Below are positions 30,306 through 38,200 of a stretch of 39,590 nt of DNA, piece after piece. The position numbers and the translations under genes are program-made. The notes beneath the pieces were generated by a model. It did no database searches. It was not told the DNA's origin and saw nothing but the letters and a program-made list of their open reading frames with translations. The stretch lies in contig JAQGIW010000054.1 in assembly GCA_028290905.1 (NCBI GenBank), positions 1-39,590 on the forward strand, in the 5' to 3' direction. This DNA is from Caulobacteraceae bacterium (GTDB lineage: Bacteria > Pseudomonadota > Alphaproteobacteria > Caulobacterales > Caulobacteraceae). The number at the start of each line of letters is the position of its first letter. The stretch's first letter is position 1.

Positions 30306-30419
30306 TCAGCCGCCGACGACGGCGACAGCGCCGGACAGGACCGCACCCATGGAAATGATGACCAGGGAGATGGCCCGGTCGAACAGACGACCAAACGCGG
30401 AAAATTGAGCTTGCGACAT
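30306..30419 (-). CDS. 37-residue single-helix membrane protein
   Basis: A short gene encoding a 37-residue protein. It opens MSQAQFSAFGRLFDRA and continues into one hydrophobic helix (about residues 15-37) rich in Ile, Val, Gly and Ala. It is well framed: AAAGGG nine bases before ATG 30419, a -35 TTGACG and -10 TATCTA 16 bases apart upstream, a palindromic operator covering the -35, and two hairpins with a T run after the stop. It is divergent from the TetR gene, which probably represses it. Similar small proteins could modulate a membrane enzyme or transporter; no function can be assigned. Confidence 0.75.
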   Translation of the reverse strand: MSQAQFSAFGRLFDRAISLVIISMGAVLSGAVAVVGG

Positions 30420-30482
30420 GATGTGATACCCTTTTTGGTTTGAACCGCTTGGCGTGAACGGCCGTCCGATGTGGACGGTGCT

Positions 30483-30514
30483 TAGATAGCACCTATCTTG
30501 ACGGCGTCAAGATA
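30483..30514 (-). promoter_or_regulatory. TetR operator overlapping a minus-strand promoter
   Basis: Arms TATCTTGAC (30494-30502) and GTCAAGATA (30506-30514) form a perfect 9-bp inverted repeat around GGC. On the minus strand TTGACG (30505-30510) and TATCTA (30483-30488), 16 bases apart, make a good sigma-70 promoter for the 37-residue gene, with the operator covering the -35. The TetR gene starts 40 bases to the right, so one dimer could control both directions. The plus-strand promoter of tetR is less clear. Confidence 0.7.
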
Positions 30515-30553
30515 ATCTTTACGTCGTTAGGATAAAGTTTTAGGGTAAGGACC

Positions 30554-31219
30554 ATGAGAGAAACTGGAAACGCCGCCGCCAAGTCCGCCGACGCCCCCGC
30601 GTGTGGCGCACGCCCCTATCACCATGGCGATCTCTCCCGGGCCCTCGTCGCCGCGGGTCGGCGCATCCTGGAGGCCGAGGGCCCGACGGCGCTGTCGCTG
30701 CGCGCGGTAGCCCGCGAGGCCGGGGTCAGCCCGGCCGCGCCCTACCATCACTTCAAGGACAAGAGCGAATTGCTGGACGCCGTGGCCGAGGAGGGCTGGC
30801 GTGAGCTGGGTGACGCGATCGCCAAGGGCCGGGCCGCCGCCACCGATCCCAGGCTGGCCCTGAACGAGATCGGCGTCGCCTATGTCGCCTTCGCCCGGCA
30901 GAACCCGGCCCTGTACCGGCTGATGTACCACGCCGCCTGCAACCGCTCGATGATGCCGGATAAGGCCAAGGGCGAAGACAGCGGTTACGGGCAGGTCAGG
31001 GAGGCGCTGATCGCGGCCGGGGCCGACCCGACCGACGAGCGGGAACTTCAGCTGACCCAGATCGCCGCCTGGTGCAACGCCCATGGCGTGGCCGAGATGG
31101 TGGGCTTCAAAGAGTTCGAGACCCTGAAGGAGGCGATGGGCGGCGAAGAGGCCTTCGTCAGGGGGATCCTCCGCCACACCGGCATATTCTCCCGCCGCCC
31201 CAGGGCAGTCCCGGACTGA
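30554..31219 (+). CDS. TetR/AcrR-family regulator
   Basis: A 221-residue TetR protein. The N-terminal DNA-binding region has YHHGDLSRALVAAGRRILEA, TALSLRAVAREAGVSPAAPY and HHFKDKSELLDAVAEEG, the standard helix-turn-helix with the YxHF signature. The C-terminal ligand domain (YVAFARQNPALYRLMYHA) is of the WHG / TetR_C type often found with small-molecule efflux or lipid genes. AAGG precedes ATG 30554. The palindrome at 30494-30514 is its likely operator and the divergent 37-residue gene its likely target. The gluQRS-like gene follows after 13 bases and could be co-transcribed. Confidence 0.92.
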   Translation: MRETGNAAAKSADAPACGARPYHHGDLSRALVAAGRRILEAEGPTALSLRAVAREAGVSPAAPYHHFKDKSELLDAVAEEGWRELGDAIAKGRAAATDPRLALNEIGVAYVAFARQNPALYRLMYHAACNRSMMPDKAKGEDSGYGQVREALIAAGADPTDERELQLTQIAAWCNAHGVAEMVGFKEFETLKEAMGGEEAFVRGILRHTGIFSRRPRAVPD

Positions 31220-31232
31220 CCCGACCTCGGCC

Positions 31233-32087
31233 GTGGGCCGTCCGCCCTTCGTCACCCGCTTCGCACCCTCTCCCACCGGGTGCCTCCATCGCGGCCACGC
31301 CTTCTCCGCCCTGACGGCCTTCGCCGCGGCGCGCGACGCCGGCGGTCGGTTCCTGTTGCGGATCGAAGACATCGACGCCGGACGCTGCCGCCCGGAATAC
31401 GAGACCGCCATCAAGGAAGACCTGGCCTGGCTCGGCCTCACGTGGGAGGAGCCGGTTCTGCGACAGTCGGAGCGCCTCGCCGCCTACGGCGCGGCTCTCG
31501 AGAACCTGCGGACGCGAGGCCTCATCTATCGCTGCTTTCGCACCCGGAAGGATAGCCTGGACGACATCGGCCGCGCGCCGCATGGCGCGGCCGACCGCGC
31601 GACGCCGCGCCGCCTCCCTCCCGCGGACGAGGCCCGGCTGTTGGCGGAGGGCCGTCCCTTCGCCTGGCGCCTGTCCCTGGGCGCGGCCGAGCGGGCGGTG
31701 GGCGGCTTTTCCCGCCTGACGTTCGAGGAGGAGGGCGCCGGGCCAGCGGGAGAGCGCGGGACGATCGCCGCCCGCCCCGACCTGGCGGGGGACGTCATAC
31801 TGGCCCGCAAGGACCTGGGCGTCAGCTATCACCTGGCGGTGGCAGTCGACGACGCCTGGCAGGGCGTCACCCACGTGAGCCGGGGATGCGACCTGTTCGC
31901 CGCCGCCCACACCCAGCGCCTGCTCCAGGCGCTCCTGGACCTGCCGACCCCCGTCTACCGGCACCACCCCCTGTTGCTGCGACCGGACGGAAAGCGCTTC
32001 GCCAAGCGCGACACGGCCGAAACCCTGGCCGATCTCCGCGCGCGAGGGGTGACGGCGGCGGCTCTGCGCGCCGAACTGGGGGTCTGA
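31233..32087 (+). CDS. gluQRS: Glutamyl-Q tRNA(Asp) synthetase-like protein
   Basis: A 284-residue protein formed by the catalytic half of a class I GluRS, without the anticodon-binding domain. It has FAPSPTGCLHRGHA (the HIGH-type motif HRGH), RIEDIDAGRC, VTHVSRGCDL and a KMSKS equivalent KRFAKRD. GluQRS attaches glutamate to the queuosine base of tRNA-Asp. In the E. coli enzyme zinc is held by C-x-C, a Tyr and a later Cys; here only YRCFRTRKD keeps one Cys, so zinc is probably absent. GTG 31233 is the start. It follows the TetR gene and precedes a cupin gene. Confidence 0.88.
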   Translation: MGRPPFVTRFAPSPTGCLHRGHAFSALTAFAAARDAGGRFLLRIEDIDAGRCRPEYETAIKEDLAWLGLTWEEPVLRQSERLAAYGAALENLRTRGLIYRCFRTRKDSLDDIGRAPHGAADRATPRRLPPADEARLLAEGRPFAWRLSLGAAERAVGGFSRLTFEEEGAGPAGERGTIAARPDLAGDVILARKDLGVSYHLAVAVDDAWQGVTHVSRGCDLFAAAHTQRLLQALLDLPTPVYRHHPLLLRPDGKRFAKRDTAETLADLRARGVTAAALRAELGV

Positions 32088-32126
32088 GCCGTTGTACAGG
32101 CGCGCAGGCTTGCTATCTTTGCCGGC

Positions 32127-32591
32127 ATGACCACGTCAGACGACTGGCGGACGACAGGCGTGCGGGTGATCCCCGGCGACCAGCTCGACGCCAACACCGC
32201 CCAGACGCCCGGCATGAACCGGGCGGCGGCGATCAACTTCGCCCGGGTGGGCGCCGAGAAGCTGTGGGCCGGAACGGTGCACATCCATGCGGGCGCCAAG
32301 ACCGGCGCCCACCACCACGGCGAGCTCGAAAGCGTGATCTACGTGGTCAAGGGAAAGGCGCGCATGCGCTGGGGCGAGCGGCTGGAGTTCACCGCCGAGG
32401 CGGGACCGGGCGATTTCATCTATGTGCCGCCCTACGTGCCGCACCAGGAGATCAACGCCTCGGACGACGAGACGCTGGAGTGCGTGCTGGTTCGCAGCGG
32501 CGGCGAGGCGGTGGTGGTGAACCTGGACATCGCCCCGGTCGAGGCGCCGACAGCCGTGGCCTGGGTGGATTCCATCCACAAGGCGCCCTGA
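32127..32591 (+). CDS. Cupin-domain protein
   Basis: A 154-residue single cupin with motif 1 KTGAHHHGELESVIYVVKGK (His, His, Glu ligands) and motif 2 DFIYVPPYVPHQEINA (final His). It is larger than the cupin in the hyuAB operon and not closely similar to it. ATG 32127 is 39 bases after the gluQRS-like gene. Its stop codon abuts the converging GNAT gene with no space between, so transcripts overlap at the 3' ends. Substrate unknown. Confidence 0.88.
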   Translation: MTTSDDWRTTGVRVIPGDQLDANTAQTPGMNRAAAINFARVGAEKLWAGTVHIHAGAKTGAHHHGELESVIYVVKGKARMRWGERLEFTAEAGPGDFIYVPPYVPHQEINASDDETLECVLVRSGGEAVVVNLDIAPVEAPTAVAWVDSIHKAP

Positions 32592-33350
32592 TCACACGGC
32601 GGGCGGCGCAGTCCTCTCCCAATACCGGTAGCGATAGGCCTCAGTGAACCCGGCGGCCTCGTAGAGGGCGATGGCGCCTGTATTGACCGCCTCCACCTGC
32701 AGCCAGGCCCGCGTGGCGCCGGCGGCGGCGGCGAACGCCATCAGGGAGCGGAGGATGCGCCGGGCGAATCCCTGGCGGCGGAAGCGCGGGTCGGTGCGCA
32801 TGGCGAAGACTCCGGCCCAGTCATCCTCGGCGGCGCTGGCGCCGATCGCCGCAGGCGAGCCGTGCGCGTCCAATCGGGCGAACGCGCGGGGCCTGGGCAC
32901 ACGCTCCAGCGTCTCCAGCCGCTCCCGCGCGTCGCCGGGACCATGGGCGGTGGCGGCGAACACCGCTGCGAAGTCGGCGTCGACGATCTCGCCCACCACC
33001 ACCGACGGATCGGCCCGGTCGCCCGCCCGGCCGGTCATCATGACCGTCTCGGTGTGGGGCCGGTAGCCCTGGGCGGCGAGGCGCTCGGGAAGCCTCGCCG
33101 GGGTGCAGGCGCCCTCGACGATCTTGAACAGGCTGGGGAGGGCGTGGGCCTGGTACCAGGCTTCGGCCTCGGCGATCGCCGCATCGAGATCGACGCCCGG
33201 GTCCCCAAGCGGCCAGCAGGCGTTGATCCGCCCCGAAAACCCGGCCGAAGCGTAAAGCCGCCAGCCCCCCCGCGCCGTCGAGCGCGCCGCCGGCCACGCC
33301 CGGGCCGAGACGGTCTCCAGCGCGAGGATTTCGGAGACCGAGAGCGTCAC
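32592..33350 (-). CDS. GNAT-family N-acetyltransferase
   Basis: A 252-residue protein whose C-terminal half is a GNAT fold: WAGVFAMRTDPRFRRQGFAR (acetyl-CoA loop RRQGFA), ATRAWLQVEAVNTGAIALYE and AAGFTEAYRYRYW. The N-terminal half (ALETVSARAWPAARSTARGG) is a family-specific extension that begins like other bacterial GNAT proteins annotated only by fold. GTG 33350 overlaps the stop of the TlpA-like gene (GTGA) with GGGAA upstream, so the two are coupled. It acetylates an unknown amine. The adjacent open frame extending to 33674 is an artefact of codon bias in the upstream gene. Confidence 0.88.
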   Translation of the reverse strand: MTLSVSEILALETVSARAWPAARSTARGGWRLYASAGFSGRINACWPLGDPGVDLDAAIAEAEAWYQAHALPSLFKIVEGACTPARLPERLAAQGYRPHTETVMMTGRAGDRADPSVVVGEIVDADFAAVFAATAHGPGDARERLETLERVPRPRAFARLDAHGSPAAIGASAAEDDWAGVFAMRTDPRFRRQGFARRILRSLMAFAAAAGATRAWLQVEAVNTGAIALYEAAGFTEAYRYRYWERTAPPAV

Positions 33351-33943
33351 TTCCCGGCCAGGAGCAGGTCCATCACCGCGCGGGCCTGGGGGCTGGACCA
33401 GTCGGCGCCGCCGGCGAGGCGGGCGCGCTCCACGCCCCTGGCGTCGTAGAGGATGGTGGTCGGCATGCCCTCGACCGGCGGCTTCAATGCGAAGGCCAGC
33501 GCGTAGGTGGGTTCGGTGTAAAAGGGGAGCGGCGGGTTGCGGTCGATGAAGGCATGGCCGGCGGTCTCGTCCTCGGCTTTGCCGACGCTGACCGGGACCA
33601 CCACCAGGGGCTTGCCGGCATAGGCGGCCTGGAGGCGGGCGAGGCTGGGGATCTCCTCCTTGCAGGGCGCGCACCAGTTGGCCCAGACGTTGACCACGGC
33701 GACCCGGCCCTTGAACTCCGAGATCGTGTGGGGCTTGCCTGCGGCGTCGCGGAACACCGTATCGGGCGCCGGCGCGGGCTTGTCGCTCACCACCAGCTTG
33801 GCCATCGCACCTTGCGCAAGGGACTTCAGGTCGCCCGGCGGGTTGGAACAGCCGGCCAGGGCGTATAACAGAACAAGGCTCGCCGTTCCGAGGAGAACGC
33901 GACGGGCGAGCGCATGGCCCGCCGGCTCGAGGACAAGGTTCAT
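33347..33943 (-). CDS. TlpA-like thioredoxin-fold lipoprotein
   Basis: A 198-residue protein with a lipoprotein signal: a basic N-region, [17 protein letters not shown] with the lipobox LAGC (C32), then a periplasmic thioredoxin domain with [11 protein letters not shown] (C91, C94), GMPTTILYD (cis-Pro loop) and [10 protein letters not shown]. Such TlpA/ResA-like proteins reduce or isomerise disulfides in the periplasm, for example in cytochrome c or copper-site assembly. The ATG at 33943 directly abuts the argH ATG at 33944 on the other strand, and no other start fits the signal sequence. A GGAG lies 13 bases upstream, inside argH codons. The GNAT gene overlaps its 3' end. Confidence 0.9.
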   Translation of the reverse strand: MNLVLEPAGHALARRVLLGTASLVLLYALAGCSNPPGDLKSLAQGAMAKLVVSDKPAPAPDTVFRDAAGKPHTISEFKGRVAVVNVWANWCAPCKEEIPSLARLQAAYAGKPLVVVPVSVGKAEDETAGHAFIDRNPPLPFYTEPTYALAFALKPPVEGMPTTILYDARGVERARLAGGADWSSPQARAVMDLLLAGK

Positions 33944-35344
33944 ATGAGCGACGACTCCGGTAGGGCTGGCCACTCTCTATGGGGCGGCCGCTTTTCCGCC
34001 AAGCCCGCCGACCTGATGCGGCGGATCAACGCCTCGATCGACGTGGACCGGCGGCTGGCGGCGGAAGACCTCGCCGGCTCGCGCGCGCATGCCGCCATGC
34101 TCGCCGCCGCCGGGGTGATCGCCACCGCCGATGAGCGGGCGATCCAGGAGGGTCTGACGCGGATCGAGGAGGAGATCGCGGCCGGCGTCTTCCCTTTCCG
34201 CGAGGACCTCGAAGACATCCACATGAACGTCGAGGCGCGGCTCACCGAGCTCATAGGACCGCCCGCCGGTCGGCTGCATACGGCGCGCTCGCGCAACGAC
34301 CAGGTGGCGGTGGATTTCCGGCTCTGGGTGCGGGAGGCCTGCGCGCGGTCGGCGGCCCAGCTGCGCGATCTGCAGCGCGCCCTTCTGCGCCGGGCCGAGG
34401 AGACCGCCGACGCCCTCATGCCCGGCTTCACCCACCTGCAGCCCGCCCAGCCGGTGACCTTCGGCCACCATCTGATGGCCTACGTGGAAATGTTCAGCCG
34501 CGACGCCGGGCGCTTCGACGACGCTGGGCTAAGGATGAACGAGTGCCCCCTGGGCGCCGCGGCCCTCGCCGGCACCTCCTTTCCCATCGACCGCGAGGCG
34601 ACGGCGCGCGCCCTGGGGTTCGCGCGGCCCACCGCCAACTCCCTGGACAGCGTCTCCGCACGCGACTTCGCCCTGGAGGCCCTGGCGGCGGCGGCCATCT
34701 GCGCCACCCACCTCTCGCGCCTGGCCGAGGAGATCGTGGTCTGGATGACGCCGGGCTTCGGTTTCATAGCCCTGAGCGACGCCTTCACGACCGGCTCGTC
34801 GATCATGCCCCAGAAGCGCAACCCGGACGCCGCCGAACTGATCCGGGCCAAGGCCGGCCGGATTCTTGGCTCGCTGGTCAATCTCACCGTGGTGATGAAG
34901 GGCCTGCCGCTCGCCTACGGCAAGGACATGCAGGAGGACAAGGCGCCGACCTTCGAGGCCTTCGACGCGCTCGAGCTCTCGCTGCTGGCGATGACGGGGA
35001 TGGTGGACGACCTGAAGCCGAACCTCGCCGCCATGGCGACGGCGGCCGGCGCCGGCTACTCCACGGCCACCGACTTGGCCGACTGGCTGGTCCGGCGGCT
35101 GGGCCTGCCGTTCAGGGAGGCGCACCACGTGACCGGGCAGGCCGTCGCCAAGGCCGAGGCGTCGGGCCTGGATCTCGCCGCCCTGCCGCTCGAGACCCTG
35201 AAGTCGCTGGAGCCGCGCATCACCGCAGACGTTTACGAGGTGCTGAGCCCCGCCGCGTCGGTGGCCAGCCGGGTCAGCTACGGAGGAACGGCGCCGTCCC
35301 AGGTCCGAGCCCAGATCGCCCGTTGGAAGGAATCCCTCTCATGA
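33944..35344 (+). CDS. argH: Argininosuccinate lyase
   Basis: A 466-residue fumarase-superfamily lyase converting argininosuccinate to arginine and fumarate, the last step of arginine synthesis. It has [12 protein letters not shown] at the N-terminus, [34 protein letters not shown], the signature [16 protein letters not shown] and [16 protein letters not shown] 33944 has AAGG six bases before it; ATG 33914 would add ten residues and overlap the TlpA-like gene further. The LptM-like gene overlaps its stop by four bases, and lysA overlaps that, so arginine and lysine synthesis genes form one transcript. Confidence 0.97.
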   Translation: MSDDSGRAGHSLWGGRFSAKPADLMRRINASIDVDRRLAAEDLAGSRAHAAMLAAAGVIATADERAIQEGLTRIEEEIAAGVFPFREDLEDIHMNVEARLTELIGPPAGRLHTARSRNDQVAVDFRLWVREACARSAAQLRDLQRALLRRAEETADALMPGFTHLQPAQPVTFGHHLMAYVEMFSRDAGRFDDAGLRMNECPLGAAALAGTSFPIDREATARALGFARPTANSLDSVSARDFALEALAAAAICATHLSRLAEEIVVWMTPGFGFIALSDAFTTGSSIMPQKRNPDAAELIRAKAGRILGSLVNLTVVMKGLPLAYGKDMQEDKAPTFEAFDALELSLLAMTGMVDDLKPNLAAMATAAGAGYSTATDLADWLVRRLGLPFREAHHVTGQAVAKAEASGLDLAALPLETLKSLEPRITADVYEVLSPAASVASRVSYGGTAPSQVRAQIARWKESLS

Positions 35345-35667
35345 TCCGCGCATCGCTTCTGGCCCTGGGCGCCGCAGCCCTGGTCCTCGCCGCCTGCGGC
35401 CGGGTGGGGCCTCTCGACCAGCCGGCCCCGCTCTACGGCGCCAAGGCCAAGGCGGACTATCGGGCGAAGAAGAAGGCGGAGGCCGCCGCCAAGGCCGCCA
35501 AGGACCAGGACGAGCCGGAGCCCCTGGCCCCCGACACGCCCGGCCCCAACAATCCGGGAGCAATCCCCGACAACCTGCGCACCGACCCCGCGCCCGGCAT
35601 GCGCCCGCTGCCTAATGCGCCGGGGCCGCCCGGCGTGCTCCCCGATCCCTACAACCGCCCGCAATGA
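35341..35667 (+). CDS. LptM-like small lipoprotein
   Basis: A 108-residue lipoprotein: signal sequence [19 protein letters not shown] with the lipobox LAAC (C19), then [14 protein letters not shown], resembling the short CG.KGPLYLP sequence of LptM (YifL), which in E. coli helps disulfide maturation of LptD in the outer-membrane LPS export complex. The rest is a charged Ala/Lys helix and a Pro/Asn/Gly-rich tail. Position between argH and lysA matches the place of lptM-like genes before lysA in other proteobacteria (from memory). Both ends overlap neighbours by four bases. The tail is much longer than in E. coli. Confidence 0.8.
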   Translation: MIRASLLALGAAALVLAACGRVGPLDQPAPLYGAKAKADYRAKKKAEAAAKAAKDQDEPEPLAPDTPGPNNPGAIPDNLRTDPAPGMRPLPNAPGPPGVLPDPYNRPQ

Positions 35668-36956
35668 ATCATTTCGAGGCGCGCGAGGGCGAGCTCTGGT
35701 GCGAGCAGGTCCCCCTTGCGGCGCTGGCGGAAGCGGTGGGGACACCGCTCTACGTCTATTCAACCGCCACCCTTGAGCGTCACTACCGGGTGTTTCGCGA
35801 GGCGCTCGAGGCGTTTCCGCGGCTGGGCGCGCCGCTGATCGCCTATGCGGTGAAGGCGAACTCCAACCTGTCGGTCCTGGCGACGCTGGGACGGCTCGGC
35901 GCCGGCGCCGACACGGTCTCGGAAGGCGAGATCCGCCGCGCCCTGGCGGCGGGGATCCCACCGGCGCGCATCGTCTATTCGGGGGTCGGCAAGACGGCCG
36001 GCGAACTGATCTTCGCGCTGGAGGCCGGGGTCGCCCAGATCAACATCGAATCGGAACCTGAGCTGCGGCTGCTCGCGGAGCTCGCGCAGGCCCGCGGGGC
36101 GCGACCCGACCTGGTCATCAGGGTGAACCCGGACGTCGAAGCCGGCGGCCACGCCAAGATCTCCACCGGCGCGCGGGGGAACAAGTTCGGCGTATCCCTG
36201 GCCGAGGCTGAGCGGCTCTACGCCCTGGCCGCGCGCGATCCCCGCCTGAACCCGGTGGGCGTGGCCTGCCACATCGGCAGCCAGATCACCGACCTCGCCC
36301 CCCTCGCCCGCGCCTTTTCCCTGATGCGCCAACTCGTCGAACGCCTCCGCGCCCGGGGCCTCGTCGTCCAGCGGCTCGACCTGGGCGGGGGACTGGGAGT
36401 TCCCTACTTCAACCAGCCGGACCCGCCGCCGCCGCGGGACTTCGCGGCCATGGCCGACGAGGTGGTGGGCGGGCTCGACATCGACCTGGCGTTCGAACCC
36501 GGGCGCGCCATCGCGGCCAACGCCGGGGTGCTCGTCTCGCGGGTGATCCATGTGCACGAACGGCCGGAGGGCCGGCGATTCCTGGTGCTGGACGCGGCGA
36601 TGAACGACCTCATCCGGCCGGCGATGTACGACGCCTACCACGACATCCGGCCGATCAGGCCGCGTCCCGGACCGATGGGCCCCTATGACGTGGTGGGGCC
36701 GGTCTGCGAGACCGGGGACACCTTCACCCGCGACCGCGTGCTGCCGCCGCTGGCGAGCGGCGACCTGGTGGCGTTCATGAGCGCCGGCGCCTACGGGGCG
36801 GTGATGGCGAGCGAATACAACAGCCGGCCGCTGGTCCCCGAGGTCCTGGTAAAAGGGGACGCCTGGGCCGTCGTGCGGCCGCGGCCCAGCTACGAGGAGA
36901 TGCTGGGCCGGGACTCGGTGGCGCCCTGGCTCTCCCGTTCAGCCGGAGCAAGATGA
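35664..36956 (+). CDS. lysA: Diaminopimelate decarboxylase
   Basis: A 430-residue PLP enzyme making L-lysine from meso-diaminopimelate. It has the PLP lysine in IAYAVKANSN, SGVGKTAGEL, ACHIGSQITD, LDLGGGLGVPYF, FEPGRAIAANAGVL and the C-terminal GPVCETGDTF with the active-site Cys. The start ATG overlaps the LptM-like stop (ATGA). The last residues and the stop codon (36954-36956) lie inside the left arm of a perfect 12-bp hairpin (element C), so the C-terminus is partly encoded by the repeat. No motif is missing. Confidence 0.97.
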   Translation: MNHFEAREGELWCEQVPLAALAEAVGTPLYVYSTATLERHYRVFREALEAFPRLGAPLIAYAVKANSNLSVLATLGRLGAGADTVSEGEIRRALAAGIPPARIVYSGVGKTAGELIFALEAGVAQINIESEPELRLLAELAQARGARPDLVIRVNPDVEAGGHAKISTGARGNKFGVSLAEAERLYALAARDPRLNPVGVACHIGSQITDLAPLARAFSLMRQLVERLRARGLVVQRLDLGGGLGVPYFNQPDPPPPRDFAAMADEVVGGLDIDLAFEPGRAIAANAGVLVSRVIHVHERPEGRRFLVLDAAMNDLIRPAMYDAYHDIRPIRPRPGPMGPYDVVGPVCETGDTFTRDRVLPPLASGDLVAFMSAGAYGAVMASEYNSRPLVPEVLVKGDAWAVVRPRPSYEEMLGRDSVAPWLSRSAGAR

Positions 36957-37021
36957 CCCTTGGATCATCTTGCTCCGATTCCGAAGTGTAGCGTTCGATT
37001 CAGACGTTGCTACGCAACGTC
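36945..37021. terminator. Repeat element C, two hairpins between convergent genes
   Basis: Arms GGAGCAAGATGA (36945-36956) and TCATCTTGCTCC (36965-36976) form a perfect 12-bp stem with an 8-base loop. A second stem, GACGTTGC (37003-37010) with GCAACGTC (37014-37021), has a 3-base loop. lysA ends in the first stem and hpt ends in the loop of the second, so the pair probably terminates both. The GAGC core and a GATTC between the stems recall elements A and B, although the ends and stems differ. No T run follows either stem. Confidence 0.7.
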
Positions 37022-37558
37022 ATCGAGCGCTAGCGCGGCCACATAAGGCAGGCCCCGGTAGGCGCCGCCGTAGTCCATGCCATAGCCGACCAGGAAGCGG
37101 CCGGGGGCCTCCCAGGCCACATAGTCCGGGCTGAGGGGGCGCGGCAGGGGCCAGGGCTTGCGCGCGAAGACCGCGGTACTCACCGACGCCGCGCCCGCGG
37201 CCCGCACGTGCCGGACCGCTTCCTCGAGCGACAGTCCCGTGTCGAATACGTCGTCGATGACCAGGGCCGGCCGCCCGGTGACCGGCCGCTGCAGGCCGGC
37301 GCGCACCTCGCACCGTCCCGCGCTTGCAGCGCCATCGCCATAGGACGCCAGCCACAGGGCGTCGAAGGCCACGGCCTTGCCGAGGGCGGCGAGCGCCCGC
37401 GTGAGGTCGGCGGCGAACCACAGGCCGCCGGTCAGGAGGCAGATGGCGACGGCGTCCTGGCCGAGATCCGGCGCAATGCGCTCGGCGAGGACATTCACTC
37501 TCGCGGCGATCGACTCCCGATCCAGCAGGACCTCGAGCCGAGGGGCGAGGTCAGCCAT
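37010..37558 (-). CDS. hpt: Hypoxanthine/purine phosphoribosyltransferase
   Basis: A 182-residue type I phosphoribosyltransferase salvaging purine bases with PRPP. The PRPP loop is PALVIDDVFDTGLSLEEAV (D102, D103) and the N-terminal loop VAICLLTGGLWFAADL is typical of HPRT-like enzymes; FLVGYGMDYGGAYRGLPYV near the C-terminus is the base-binding segment. ATG 37558 overlaps the 3' end of the zinc-ribbon gene by eight bases. Stop at 37010-37012 lies in the repeat. Specificity for hypoxanthine against guanine or xanthine is not decided by the motifs. Confidence 0.92.
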   Translation of the reverse strand: MADLAPRLEVLLDRESIAARVNVLAERIAPDLGQDAVAICLLTGGLWFAADLTRALAALGKAVAFDALWLASYGDGAASAGRCEVRAGLQRPVTGRPALVIDDVFDTGLSLEEAVRHVRAAGAASVSTAVFARKPWPLPRPLSPDYVAWEAPGRFLVGYGMDYGGAYRGLPYVAALALDDVA

Positions 37559-38144
37559 GCGGGACCGCCGCCGGGTGAACCAGGAGCCCCATCGCAGCGT
37601 AGATCGGCGCCAGGCCGGGCAGGGCCGAGACGATCACGTCCCGAAACATCAGGACGGCGGCCAGGGCGATCACCACCAGGAAGGCGATCGCCAACCAGCG
37701 GCCGGCGCGGGAGGGGCCGGAGCCGAAGGAGGAGGTCAGGCGGCTCGGCGGCCTGGCCAGATTGAGGGGGTCGTCGCGCACCGGCGACGCATCCGGCGGG
37801 GTCGCGGGCTGGTCCGCAGCCTCAGCTGGGGTCTCGGCCTCTGTCGGGCGTTCCGATTCAACGGGCGCCGACGCCCAGGGGTCGCGTCGGGGCTCGGCCC
37901 GGAATTCCGGCTCGACGGCCTTTGCCGATTCCGCCGGCGGCGGCTCGTCTACGGGGGCGACCGGGTCCTCGGCGGGCGGGTCTGCGGGCGGTGGCGGCTC
38001 CGCCTGGGCGGCGGGCCGGACCCCTTTGCCAACGGCTCGCCACCGCTGGCCGCAGGCCTCGCACTGCACCGTACGTCCCGTCGCCCAGACCTGGAGTGGG
38101 TCGGCCAAATATCGGGTGGCGCACCTCGGGCAGGTCAGTATCAT
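37551..38144 (-). CDS. MJ0042-type zinc-ribbon membrane protein
   Basis: A 197-residue protein with a zinc ribbon at the N-terminus (C5, C8, C28, C31: CPRC and CEAC), a long Pro/Ala/Glu-rich disordered middle, and one membrane helix near residues 148-168 (WLAIAFLVVIALAAVLMF). MJ0042-type ribbons at this position, next to ftsEX, are familiar in alphaproteobacteria (from memory). The ribbon would face the cytoplasm if the disordered linker does too. The gene is divergent from ftsE across 56 bases and overlaps hpt. Function not established. Confidence 0.85.
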   Translation of the reverse strand: MILTCPRCATRYLADPLQVWATGRTVQCEACGQRWRAVGKGVRPAAQAEPPPPADPPAEDPVAPVDEPPPAESAKAVEPEFRAEPRRDPWASAPVESERPTEAETPAEAADQPATPPDASPVRDDPLNLARPPSRLTSSFGSGPSRAGRWLAIAFLVVIALAAVLMFRDVIVSALPGLAPIYAAMGLLVHPAAVPHG

Positions 38145-38200
38145 GGTCAGACTCAGGTTACCTTGGCGGCGTGTGAACGGGGTCGCCGATTTTCACGTGC

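Noticed and set aside
30228-30359. Plus-strand ORF beginning MEDREEQ with AAGGAG seven bases before ATG
   Set aside because: It lies over the terminator hairpins and the 37-residue gene on the other strand, and encodes an Arg-rich, compositionally odd peptide. The ribosome site is likely chance.
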